Shown: one piece after another, positions 6,742-13,247 of the stretch
Position numbering within the stretch: position 1 is the stretch's first letter
Layout: each line of letters begins with the position of its first letter
From: CAYXWH01 sp964468755
GTDB taxonomy: Bacteria > Chloroflexota > Dehalococcoidia > Dehalococcoidales > RBG-16-60-22
Direction: 5' to 3'
Assembly: GCA_964468755.1 (NCBI GenBank)
Contig: CAYXWH010000028.1
Location: 1 to 22,407, forward strand
DNA length: 22,407 bases
Translations under genes and position numbers: made by a program
The notes under the pieces: model-generated
What the model was told of the DNA's origin: nothing
The model's database searches: none
Seen by the model: only the letters and a program-made list of their open reading frames with translations

Positions 6742-7764
6742 CTATGCCTCCAGTGTGCTGAAATAGGCTGCCCAGAACGGGTCGACACTTACCGGGATCA
6801 ACTCTTCGTTACTGCCATCGTTACGGACGAAGACCCTGTCTCCGGCGGTCATTTCACCTATCTCCCAGGCAGAAATGCCGTTTTCGGTTAGTTTTTTGAG
6901 GAGAGCCGGGCTGTTCTCCGCGTTGGCGGTTATTACCAGGGTACCTTCGCTTACCGAGACGAGCGGGTCAATGTTGAAATGCTCGCAAACAGCCTTAACC
7001 TCTTCCGGCACTACTATCTTTTCCTCAAAGATGGTTACTCCGATATGAGACGCCTCAGCGATTTCATAGACTCCGTTGAGCAGACCGCCCTCGGTGGCGT
7101 CATGCATGGCATGGGCGTAAGGCGCGGCGACCAGCGCATCCTTGACCACGGTCATCTCGAAGAAATAGTCCTTGGCTCTGGCAACGATGTCTCTTCCCAG
7201 CTTACTTTCCAGGGCTGCCTCTGCCTGGCAAGCCAGAACGCCTACCGCTTCGATTGCCGGTCCCTTGGTGATGATAACCCGGTCGCCGACACGGGCGTTT
7301 GACGCTGGCGTAATCCGTTTTTTTTCTCCAATGCCGACAACGGTGCAGCCGCCGTTCAACGGGTAGGCGATGCCGGGATAGATGCCGGTATGACCGCCGA
7401 CAATGGCGATGCCCAGCTTTTCACACTCCTGGTGAATTTCCGACCAGATATGTTCCAGCACCTCATCCCCGGTGCCTGGCGGAAGCATCAGGCAGATGGT
7501 CAGGTATTTCGGTGGCATGCCAAGCACGGCCACATCACTGGCGCAGATGTGGACGATTGCCCAGCCGAAGTGTGGCATCAGTGCCGGCATGCCAAAGGTA
7601 GGGTCTTCAGCGATGACCATAACCTGGTTGCCGGGTAATTCAATCACAGCAGCGTCCACGCCATGGCAGGGCGGGATTAATACCGATTTGTCCGGTTTGC
7701 CCAGCCTGGGGAAAATAATGTCATCAAATGTCTTTTTGTCTACTTTGCCTATTTGTGGTAACAT
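6742..7764 (-). CDS. AIR synthase/HypE-like ATP-binding protein under TPP riboswitch control
   Basis: This 340-residue protein belongs to the PurM/AIRS superfamily that includes PurM, ThiL, SelD and HypE. The metal/ATP-binding segment is GVDAAVIELPG (35-45), followed by CASDVAVLGMPPKYLTI (74-90), IVGGHTGIYP (121-130), RVGDRVIITKG (158-168) and HDATEGG (221-227). General similarity is closest to HypE, but the C-terminus ends FSTLEA and lacks the cysteine that HypE carbamoylates; the SelD Cys/Sec motif is also absent. Position between a TPP riboswitch and thiN points to thiamine metabolism. Thiamine phosphate kinase (ThiL) is a family relative and would be the next step after ThiN, so that is the leading inference. 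The ATG has AGGAG 5 nt upstream. Confidence 0.8.
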   Translation of the reverse strand: MLPQIGKVDKKTFDDIIFPRLGKPDKSVLIPPCHGVDAAVIELPGNQVMVIAEDPTFGMPALMPHFGWAIVHICASDVAVLGMPPKYLTICLMLPPGTGDEVLEHIWSEIHQECEKLGIAIVGGHTGIYPGIAYPLNGGCTVVGIGEKKRITPASNARVGDRVIITKGPAIEAVGVLACQAEAALESKLGRDIVARAKDYFFEMTVVKDALVAAPYAHAMHDATEGGLLNGVYEIAEASHIGVTIFEEKIVVPEEVKAVCEHFNIDPLVSVSEGTLVITANAENSPALLKKLTENGISAWEIGEMTAGDRVFVRNDGSNEELIPVSVDPFWAAYFSTLEA

Positions 7765-7830
7765 CTCATCTCCTTGCCGCGTGTGATCTACTCAGGAGGC
7801 GCCGGCGAGACGGGCACGGAAGGGATAAAC

Positions 7831-7867
7831 AAAAAACCAGAAGCTTGGAGCAATTACGAACTTCTGG
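7831..7867 (-). terminator. Rho-independent terminator, expression platform of the TPP riboswitch
   Basis: On the minus strand CCAGAAG (7867-7861) pairs perfectly with CTTCTGG (7843-7837) across a 17-nt loop and is followed directly by TTTTTT (7836-7831). It lies 13 nt beyond the aptamer and upstream of the first gene, as in transcriptional TPP off-switches. GAAGC in the closing region of the aptamer could pair with GCTTC of the 3' arm to form an antiterminator. Confidence 0.8.
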
Positions 7868-7879
7868 CGGTTCAGCATT

Positions 7880-7961
7880 TGCTTCCCTACGCTCGTATTA
7901 CCGAGTTCAGGTTCAGAGGGTTACCCCCGAAGGGATTCTCAGCCCTGTAGCTCCCCTAGCA
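7880..7961 (-). ncRNA. TPP riboswitch (THI element) aptamer
   Basis: Read on the minus strand, the leader has the conserved TPP-aptamer blocks in order: AGGGGAGC, GGGCTGAGA, a small GC hairpin with a TTCG loop, ACCCTCTGAACCTGA, CTCGGTAATACGAGCG and GTAGGGAAGC. P1 can close with TGCT (7961-7958) and AGCA (7883-7880). The family binds thiamine pyrophosphate and normally turns thiamine genes off. Here it precedes the AIRS-like gene and thiN, with a terminator in between, so high TPP should stop transcription before the operon. The match is by motif order and pairing; no covariance model was run. Confidence 0.93.
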
Positions 7962-7980
7962 CCACTATTCAGTTATATGG

Positions 7981-8009
7981 AGTATAGTACAGGTTTCGGT
8001 ATATTGCAA
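7981..8009 (-). promoter_or_regulatory. Promoter of the TPP-riboswitch operon
   Basis: On the minus strand TTGCAA (8009-8004), a 17-bp spacer and TATACT (7986-7981) give a good sigma70-type promoter. The expected start near 7974 places the 5' end about a dozen nucleotides before the TPP aptamer. It begins 21 bp beyond the stop of the NIL-domain gene, separating the cys cluster from the thiamine unit. Confidence 0.75.
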
Positions 8010-8030
8010 GAGACAGGTAATAGTCCGGGT

Positions 8031-8273
8031 CTACTCCTCACTCCAGTCCAGACCTGCCGGCTCAACCCTCATACCGCGACTGGTTGCCCAGGCAATACCC
8101 TGCTCGATATCCTCCTCGCTGCCTTCCAGTTCCAAAATCGCCCATCCCCGGTCTTCCTCGATATCAGCGACCTGGATATTGGTGACGATATTGAACTGCT
8201 GTCCCAGTGTATAGATAACGGGTTCTTTGATTAAATCCTGGGTAAAGGTGAACATCAGGCGTCTTCTAACCAT
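8031..8273 (-). CDS. Stand-alone NIL-domain protein
   Basis: This 80-residue protein consists essentially of one NIL domain, the small ferredoxin-like fold found at the C-terminus of MetN methionine-transport ATPases and fused to ferredoxins in proteins linked to homocysteine synthesis. Visible features are the initial VRRRLMFTFTQDLIKEPVIY, a QQFNIVTNIQ strand, and GWAILELEGSEEDIEQGI leading to a helix. No cysteines are present, so it binds no cluster. The ATG has GGAGG 4 nt upstream and is 33 bp after the cysE stop, so it is probably co-transcribed with cysK-cysE. A role in sensing or handling sulfur amino acids is inferred from context only. Confidence 0.8.
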   Translation of the reverse strand: MVRRRLMFTFTQDLIKEPVIYTLGQQFNIVTNIQVADIEEDRGWAILELEGSEEDIEQGIAWATSRGMRVEPAGLDWSEE

Positions 8274-8306
8274 TTCCCCTCCTGATTGGCGGCAGAGTCT
8301 GCCGGC

Positions 8307-9098
8307 TTACTCCTCTTTATTCTNNNNNNNNNNNNNNNNNNNNNNNNNNNNNNNNNNNNNNNNNNNNNNNNNNNNNNNNNNNNNNNNNNNNNNNNNNNNN
8401 NNNNNNNNNNNNNNNNNNNNNNNTGCCGTTTCATCCGTGGAGCCGGCGGGGCTATTCAGCCTCTCCAGTCTGGCCAGTCGTCCCTCCAGTTGGCGCTGCT
8501 GGGTGCGAACCTGGCGGATTGCTTCAGCTATCGGGTCAGGCAGTTTGGCATGTTCCAGGTCGGTGATGGGATGGGGTTCTTTGGAAACGACTCGACCGGG
8601 AATACCCACGACAGTAGCTCCGGGCGGGACTGATTTTATTACCACGGAACCGGAGCCAATCCGGGCGCCCTCTCCGATGGTAATTGGGCCCAGGGCTACC
8701 GCTCCGGTGCCCATTTCGACATTGTTACCCAGGGTAGGGTGGCGCTTTTTCTTCTCCAGCGTGGTGCCTCCCAGCACCACTCCCTGGTAGAGCAACACAT
8801 CATCTCCTATCTCGGTGGTCTCGCCGATGACTACCCCGGCACCGTGGTCGATAAAGAAACGCCGGCCGATTCTGGCACCGGGATGGATTTCAATTCCGGT
8901 GAAAAAGCGGTTGATATGCGAGGTAATGCGTGCCAGTAGCCGGAGACGGTGCTGCCACAGGAAATGGGCTATCCGGTGACCCCATAAAGCATGCAGTCCG
9001 GGATAGCAGAGGAGCACCTCAATGATGCTTCTTGCTGCCGGGTCCTTGGCAAAAGTGTTCAGGATATCTTCTCGTAATTTCCGAAACATGGGAATCAT
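8307..9098 (-). CDS. cysE: Serine O-acetyltransferase (C-terminus interrupted by assembly gap)
   Basis: CysE makes O-acetylserine from serine and acetyl-CoA, the substrate of CysK. The N-terminal helical segment is followed by left-handed beta-helix hexapeptide repeats. Typical stretches are IEIHPGARIGRRFFIDHG, VVIGETTEIGDDVLLYQGV, LGGTTLEKKKRHPTLG and IPGRVVSK, containing the catalytic His residues. After about residue 190 comes a charged, helical tail rich in Arg, Gln and Leu. One hundred Ns (8324-8423) then interrupt the gene, and only NKEE and a stop remain beyond them. Because 100 is the usual placeholder for a gap of unknown size, the frame across it and the true length are not known. 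The start may be the ATG at 9098 or 9089; neither has a clear Shine-Dalgarno. It follows cysK by 57 bp. Confidence 0.9.
   Translation of the reverse strand: MIPMFRKLREDILNTFAKDPAARSIIEVLLCYPGLHALWGHRIAHFLWQHRLRLLARITSHINRFFTGIEIHPGARIGRRFFIDHGAGVVIGETTEIGDDVLLYQGVVLGGTTLEKKKRHPTLGNNVEMGTGAVALGPITIGEGARIGSGSVVIKSVPPGATVVGIPGRVVSKEPHPITDLEHAKLPDPIAEAIRQVRTQQRQLEGRLARLERLNSPAGSTDETAXXXXXXXXXXXXXXXXXXXXXXXXXXXXXXXXXXNKEE
8324..8423. other. Assembly gap of 100 Ns
   Basis: Exactly 100 undefined bases lie inside the 3' part of cysE. The length is a common scaffolding placeholder and says nothing about the real distance. Contigs on either side may be correctly joined, since the cysK-cysE-NIL order makes sense. 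Confidence 0.99.
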
Positions 9099-9155
9099 TC
9101 TTTTTGTGGATTGGCTACGGGAGTTAGTTAACCTTACATCACTCCATATTATATC

Positions 9156-10145
9156 CTATTCCCGGGCATTAACCTCAACATCGGGTAAAGACAAGCCGGA
9201 CAGGTAGCGCTCACCCGTATCAGGCAGAATAACCACGATGAGCTTGCCGGCACTCTCTTTCCGGCTGGCTACCTTCAGTGCTGCCTGAACCGCAGCTCCC
9301 GATGACATACCGGCCAGAATGCCTTCCTCGAGAGCCAGTCGCTTCATCATAATATCAGCGTCTTGGTGGCTGACAGTAATTACTTCATCAATCAGTTCGG
9401 TTTTCAGCACGTCAGGAACAAAACCGGCGCCGATGCCCTGGATTTGGTGGGTGCCCGGCTTACCTCCGGAAAGGACCGGAGAGGTGACCGGCTCAACGGC
9501 GATAACGGTAAAACCGGGCTTTCTCTCCTTGATTACTTCAGCGATGCCGGTGAGGGTGCCGCCGGTGCCGACACCGCAGACCAGAATATCGACTCCGCCC
9601 CCGGTATCCCGCCAGATTTCTTCGGCGGTGGTCAGCCGGTGTATCTCCGGATTTACCGGGTTTTGAAACTGCTGGGGCATAAAGGAGTTGGCGGTTGCCG
9701 CCGCCATCTGTTCCGCCCTGCGTATTGCCCCGGGCATTCCCTCGGCGCCGGGGGTGAGCACTATCTCGGCACCAAAAAGCGAGAGCAACTGCCTTCGCTC
9801 TACAGACATTGAATCGGGCATGACAATGACCAGCCGGTACCCCCTGGCGGCGCAGACGCAGGCAAGACCGATACCGGTATTCCCGCTGGTAGGCTCAATA
9901 ATGACGGTGTTGCTGCTGATGAGCCCCTTCGCTTCAGCATCAACAATCATCGCCACGGCTAAACGGTCTTTTATACTACCTGCCGGATTGAAGGACTCCA
10001 GCTTGGCGACAACCTCCGCCTCCGTCCCACCGGTTATACGGTTCAACCGCACCAGTGGGGTGTTGCCGACTAATTCGGTGATATTCCCGGCGATGCCTCT
10101 GGTCAGTTTCGGTAGCTGTACCGTTTTATACTGCAGTTTTTCCAT
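9156..10145 (-). CDS. cysK: Cysteine synthase (O-acetylserine sulfhydrylase), PLP-dependent
   Basis: The enzyme replaces the acetyl group of O-acetylserine with sulfide to give cysteine. The 329-residue protein has NITELVGNTPLVRLNRI at residues 21-37, the PLP-binding lysine in NPAGSIKDR (Lys59), the substrate loop PTSGNTGIGLA, the phosphate-binding GVGTGGTLTG, and SGAAV plus LPDTGERYLS near the end. This is the normal bacterial CysK/CysM pattern and length. Cystathionine beta-synthase-like use cannot be excluded, but cysE lies immediately downstream in the same direction. The ATG at 10145 has no strong Shine-Dalgarno. A promoter lies about 60 bp upstream. It is the first gene of cysK-cysE-NIL. 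Confidence 0.95.
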   Translation of the reverse strand: MEKLQYKTVQLPKLTRGIAGNITELVGNTPLVRLNRITGGTEAEVVAKLESFNPAGSIKDRLAVAMIVDAEAKGLISSNTVIIEPTSGNTGIGLACVCAARGYRLVIVMPDSMSVERRQLLSLFGAEIVLTPGAEGMPGAIRRAEQMAAATANSFMPQQFQNPVNPEIHRLTTAEEIWRDTGGGVDILVCGVGTGGTLTGIAEVIKERKPGFTVIAVEPVTSPVLSGGKPGTHQIQGIGAGFVPDVLKTELIDEVITVSHQDADIMMKRLALEEGILAGMSSGAAVQAALKVASRKESAGKLIVVILPDTGERYLSGLSLPDVEVNARE

Positions 10146-10207
10146 TATGGTTACCAGGGTAGTGTAGTATTTGCTCAGGTATATACGAGCGAGCCAGGGT
10201 ACTTATG

Positions 10208-10236
10208 GTTATAGTATAATATACTTCGTATGACAA
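10208..10236 (-). promoter_or_regulatory. Putative promoter of cysK-cysE-NIL
   Basis: On the minus strand TTGTCA (10236-10231), a 17-bp spacer and TATAAC (10213-10208) form a good sigma70-type promoter with an expected start near 10201, about 55 nt before the cysK ATG. No riboswitch or T-box pattern is seen in the short leader. Confidence 0.55.
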
Positions 10237-10382
10237 GTCATTACTCGGCTGCGTAAGCGACCGGTTAACCGTATCCTGTTTCTCGTGAAGCGAAGTGTGA
10301 CCGGCTCCGGTCGGTGCTAGAAGTCCAATGAACCAGGTGCTATTATAAGACAGCCGTGAATTTTGATTGAGGTAGAAAAGTA

Positions 10383-11786
10383 ATGATGAAGCTAAGTTTC
10401 CTCGGTGCCGCCGGTAATGTGACCGGCTCGCAGTATCTACTGGAGACCGGTACCAAACGGTTGCTGGTCGATTGCGGTCTCTATCAGGAACGGGAATTTA
10501 GGAATAGAAACTGGGCGCCGTTTCGTTTTTCTCCGGGCACCGTGGATGCGGTTCTGCTGACCCATGCCCATCTTGACCACTGTGGTCTGTTACCCAAGCT
10601 GGTCCGTGACGGTTTCCGGGGCAGGATATACTGCACCGAAGCGACCGCTGAGATTACGCGGATAATACTGCTGGACTCGGCAAAGCTGCAAGAGGAGGAT
10701 GCCTTATTCAAGTTGAGAAGGCACCAGCGCGAAGGCAGAAAAGGGCCTTTCCCGGAAGTACCTCTCTACACCGTCGATGACGCCAAAGCCGTTTTCCCGC
10801 TGTTTTCCACGGTGAAGTACAAAGAGCCGGTGTATCTGGGTGATGACACGGAGATTATCTTTCATGATGCGGGTCACGTTCTCGGTTCGTCCATGATAAA
10901 GATTAAGGTGAACAGTAATGGAGAAAGCCGGACAATTGTGTTCTCCGGAGATATCGGCAGGTGGGACCGGCCGATGCTGGAAGACCCGAGTACCTTCAGC
11001 AGGGTAGATTACATCGTGGTGGAATCCACCTACGGGGACAGGGAGCATGGCAGATCACCGGATGTCAGCGATTGCCTGGCCGAGGTGATTACTTCAACCA
11101 GGAAAGCCGGGGGCAATATCGTGGTGCCCAGCTTTGCGTTGCAGCGAGCTCAGGAAATCCTGTACCGGCTCAATGAATTGCTCATCGACGACCGGATACC
11201 GCACCTTATGGTTTTTCTGGATAGCCCTATGGCCAGTAGTATCACCGAAGTGTTTAAGCACCATACCGAGCTATTTGACCAGGAAATGAAAAGCTTGCTG
11301 CGTCATCACCGGTCTCCCTTCGAGTTCCCCGGTTTCCGGATGGTGGAGACGGTGGATGAGTCAAAATCACTCAATCATATCGCCGGTACCGTCATGATAA
11401 TCGCCGGCTCGGGGATGTGTACCGGCGGCAGAATAAAGCACCACCTGGTGAACAATATTACCCGACGGGAGAGCACCATTCTTTTCGTGGGCTACCAGGC
11501 GGCGGGCACCCTGGGGCGGAGTATCATTAACGGTGCCAAACGGGTAAGGATATTGGGCCAGCAGTATCCCGTCAGGGCACGAATTGCCCGGATACACGGT
11601 TTATCCTCACATGCCGATAGTAATGAGCTTAACCGCTGGCTTTCCGGATGTAAGGTGGCTCCCCGCAGGCTGTTTGTTACTCACGGGGAATCAGGCACCG
11701 CCCGGCGATTTGCCCGGCTGGTTAAAGGTAAAACCGGCTGGGAGGTACTGGTCCCGGAGTATGGTAAGGAGGTTACGCTCGACTAG
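10383..11786 (+). CDS. Metallo-beta-lactamase/beta-CASP ribonuclease (CPSF73-like family)
   Basis: This 467-residue protein belongs to the bacterial branch of the CPSF73/Ysh1-type nucleases (COG1236, related to Thermus TTHA0252). It has the zinc-binding HAHLDH motif (61-66), further metal ligands in DAGHVLGSS and SGDIGR, STYGDREH, the beta-CASP segment SGSGMCTGGRIKHHL (written here as AGSGMCTGG in the protein) and GLSSHAD near the C-terminus. Such enzymes cut or degrade RNA. No KH or RNA-binding extension is present. The ATG is preceded by GAGGT 9 nt upstream. It lies 42 bp before the chosen selA start and may or may not share a transcript with it. No specific RNA target is evident. Confidence 0.92.
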   Translation: MMKLSFLGAAGNVTGSQYLLETGTKRLLVDCGLYQEREFRNRNWAPFRFSPGTVDAVLLTHAHLDHCGLLPKLVRDGFRGRIYCTEATAEITRIILLDSAKLQEEDALFKLRRHQREGRKGPFPEVPLYTVDDAKAVFPLFSTVKYKEPVYLGDDTEIIFHDAGHVLGSSMIKIKVNSNGESRTIVFSGDIGRWDRPMLEDPSTFSRVDYIVVESTYGDREHGRSPDVSDCLAEVITSTRKAGGNIVVPSFALQRAQEILYRLNELLIDDRIPHLMVFLDSPMASSITEVFKHHTELFDQEMKSLLRHHRSPFEFPGFRMVETVDESKSLNHIAGTVMIIAGSGMCTGGRIKHHLVNNITRRESTILFVGYQAAGTLGRSIINGAKRVRILGQQYPVRARIARIHGLSSHADSNELNRWLSGCKVAPRRLFVTHGESGTARRFARLVKGKTGWEVLVPEYGKEVTLD

Positions 11787-11791
11787 CCGTT

Positions 11792-11821
11792 TTGAAATAA
11801 AGTCGACGTGTTGTGTAAAAT
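11792..11821 (+). promoter_or_regulatory. Putative selA promoter, placed for a leaderless transcript
   Basis: TTGAAA (11792-11797), an 18-bp spacer and TAAAAT (11816-11821) make a plausible promoter. Seven nucleotides separate the -10 from the ATG at 11829, so transcription would begin at the start codon. This agrees with the absence of a Shine-Dalgarno before selA. Confidence 0.4.
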
Positions 11822-11828
11822 GGTTGCC

Positions 11829-13208
11829 ATGAAACAGGAATTTCGTCATCTTCCCAGTGTTGATAAGGTACTCGCTGACATTCGCCTCAGGCAGCTCGAA
11901 ACCGAGTATCCGCATGATGTGGTGGTGGACATGGTGAGAAAGCAGCTTGACCGCGAGCGTCTGGCTATTGCCGGCGGCAATTCCGGCGCCAGCCTCGATG
12001 AGATAGTGGTTTCTGTGTTGACGCAGGTGAAGATTCTGGGAAAGACCGGCCCACAGCGAGTAATCAATGCTGCCGGTGTTATACTTCATACCAATTTGGG
12101 AAGAGCGCCGCTCAGCCCGGAGGCGCTGGCGGCTATGAAGACCGCCGGTGAGGGGTACTGCAATCTGGAAATAAATCTCGACAGTGGTACCCGTGGTTCG
12201 CGACACGTGCATGTTGAGTCGCTATTGTGCCAGCTCACCGGGGCTGAAGCGGGATTGGTGGTGAATAACAATGCCTCCGGGGTGATGCTCGGTCTTACCG
12301 CGCTGGCCAGGAGGAAAGAGGTAATTGTGTCGCGGGGTCAGGCGGTGGAGATCGGGGGTGGCTTTCGCATCCCTGATGTCATGCGTCAAAGCGGAGCCAA
12401 ACTGATTGAGGTGGGAACGACTAACTGTACCTATGCCCGGGACTACGAGCAGGCAATCAGCCCGCGGACTGCCGCCCTGCTGCGGGTGCACTCCAGCAAT
12501 TTTATGGTGGTAGGTTTTACCAGCGAGGTTACCCTGGAGGAACTGGTGGCTATCGGCAGCCGGAATGACATCCCCGTCTTTGATGACCTGGGCAGCGGCT
12601 GCCTTCTGGAAACGACCGGGTTCGGGCTTGGACCGGAGCCCATGGTGCAGCAGAGCGTGGCACTTGGCGCCGGAGTTATTTTCTTCTCCGGCGACAAGCT
12701 GGTCGGGGGGCCTCAGTCCGGGATTATTGTGGGTCAGAAGCAATTTATTGATAAGTTAAAAAAACACCCGCTGGCGCGCGCCGTGCGGATAGACAAGGTG
12801 AGACTGGCGGGACTGGCGGCTACTCTGGTTCATTACCTGAAGGGAGAAGCTGAGACAAGGATACCGGTATGGCGAATGATTGCCGCGCCTCTCGAAGATA
12901 TCCAGCGGCGGGCGGAAGAATGGTCCGGGATACTTGGCGACCGGGCACAGGTGGTGCCGGGGGAAACAATGGTCGGTGGGGGCAGTCTGCCCGGAGGCAC
13001 ACTGCCCACGAGACTGGTAGCCGTCGGTGGCGGAGACAAGAAACAAGACCGGGCTATGGCTCACATGTTGAGCCGTAAGCTGCGGACACAGCAGGTGCCG
13101 GTTGTGGGGAGGGTCAGCGACGATGTGCTGCTCCTTGACCCGCGCTCGGTGCTACCCGAAGAAGATGAGCTGGTTGTTGAATCGCTGCGTCAGCTCATTG
13201 CCGATTAG
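11829..13208 (+). CDS. selA: L-seryl-tRNA(Sec) selenium transferase
   Basis: SelA converts seryl-tRNA(Sec) to selenocysteyl-tRNA(Sec) using selenophosphate and PLP. The 459-residue product starts with MKQEFRHLPSVDKVLADI, the usual N-terminal tRNA-binding region. It continues with the conserved INAAGVILHTNLGRAPL (79-95), NNNASGVMLGLTAL, FDDLGSGCLL and the PLP lysine in FSGDKLVGGPQSG (Lys290). In-frame GTG (11808) and ATG (11820) codons lie upstream, but ATG 11829 fits family length; none has a Shine-Dalgarno. selB follows in the same direction 39 bp after the stop. selD and the tRNA(Sec) gene were not found in this window. Confidence 0.96.
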   Translation: MKQEFRHLPSVDKVLADIRLRQLETEYPHDVVVDMVRKQLDRERLAIAGGNSGASLDEIVVSVLTQVKILGKTGPQRVINAAGVILHTNLGRAPLSPEALAAMKTAGEGYCNLEINLDSGTRGSRHVHVESLLCQLTGAEAGLVVNNNASGVMLGLTALARRKEVIVSRGQAVEIGGGFRIPDVMRQSGAKLIEVGTTNCTYARDYEQAISPRTAALLRVHSSNFMVVGFTSEVTLEELVAIGSRNDIPVFDDLGSGCLLETTGFGLGPEPMVQQSVALGAGVIFFSGDKLVGGPQSGIIVGQKQFIDKLKKHPLARAVRIDKVRLAGLAATLVHYLKGEAETRIPVWRMIAAPLEDIQRRAEEWSGILGDRAQVVPGETMVGGGSLPGGTLPTRLVAVGGGDKKQDRAMAHMLSRKLRTQQVPVVGRVSDDVLLLDPRSVLPEEDELVVESLRQLIAD

Positions 13209-13247
13209 TTGCCGGAAATGACCAGAGAGGGAAGGAAGTCAAATATA

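Noticed and set aside
6742..7764. Annotation as HypE or SelD
   Set aside because: The C-terminal HypE cysteine and the SelD Cys/Sec motif are missing, and no hyp genes are nearby.
10240..10330. Palindromic words CGGTTAACCG and GACCGG-CT-CCGGTC between cysK and the RNase gene, considered as terminator, tRNA part or operator
   Set aside because: No T-run and no cloverleaf; short GC palindromes are frequent in this genome, so no function is assigned.
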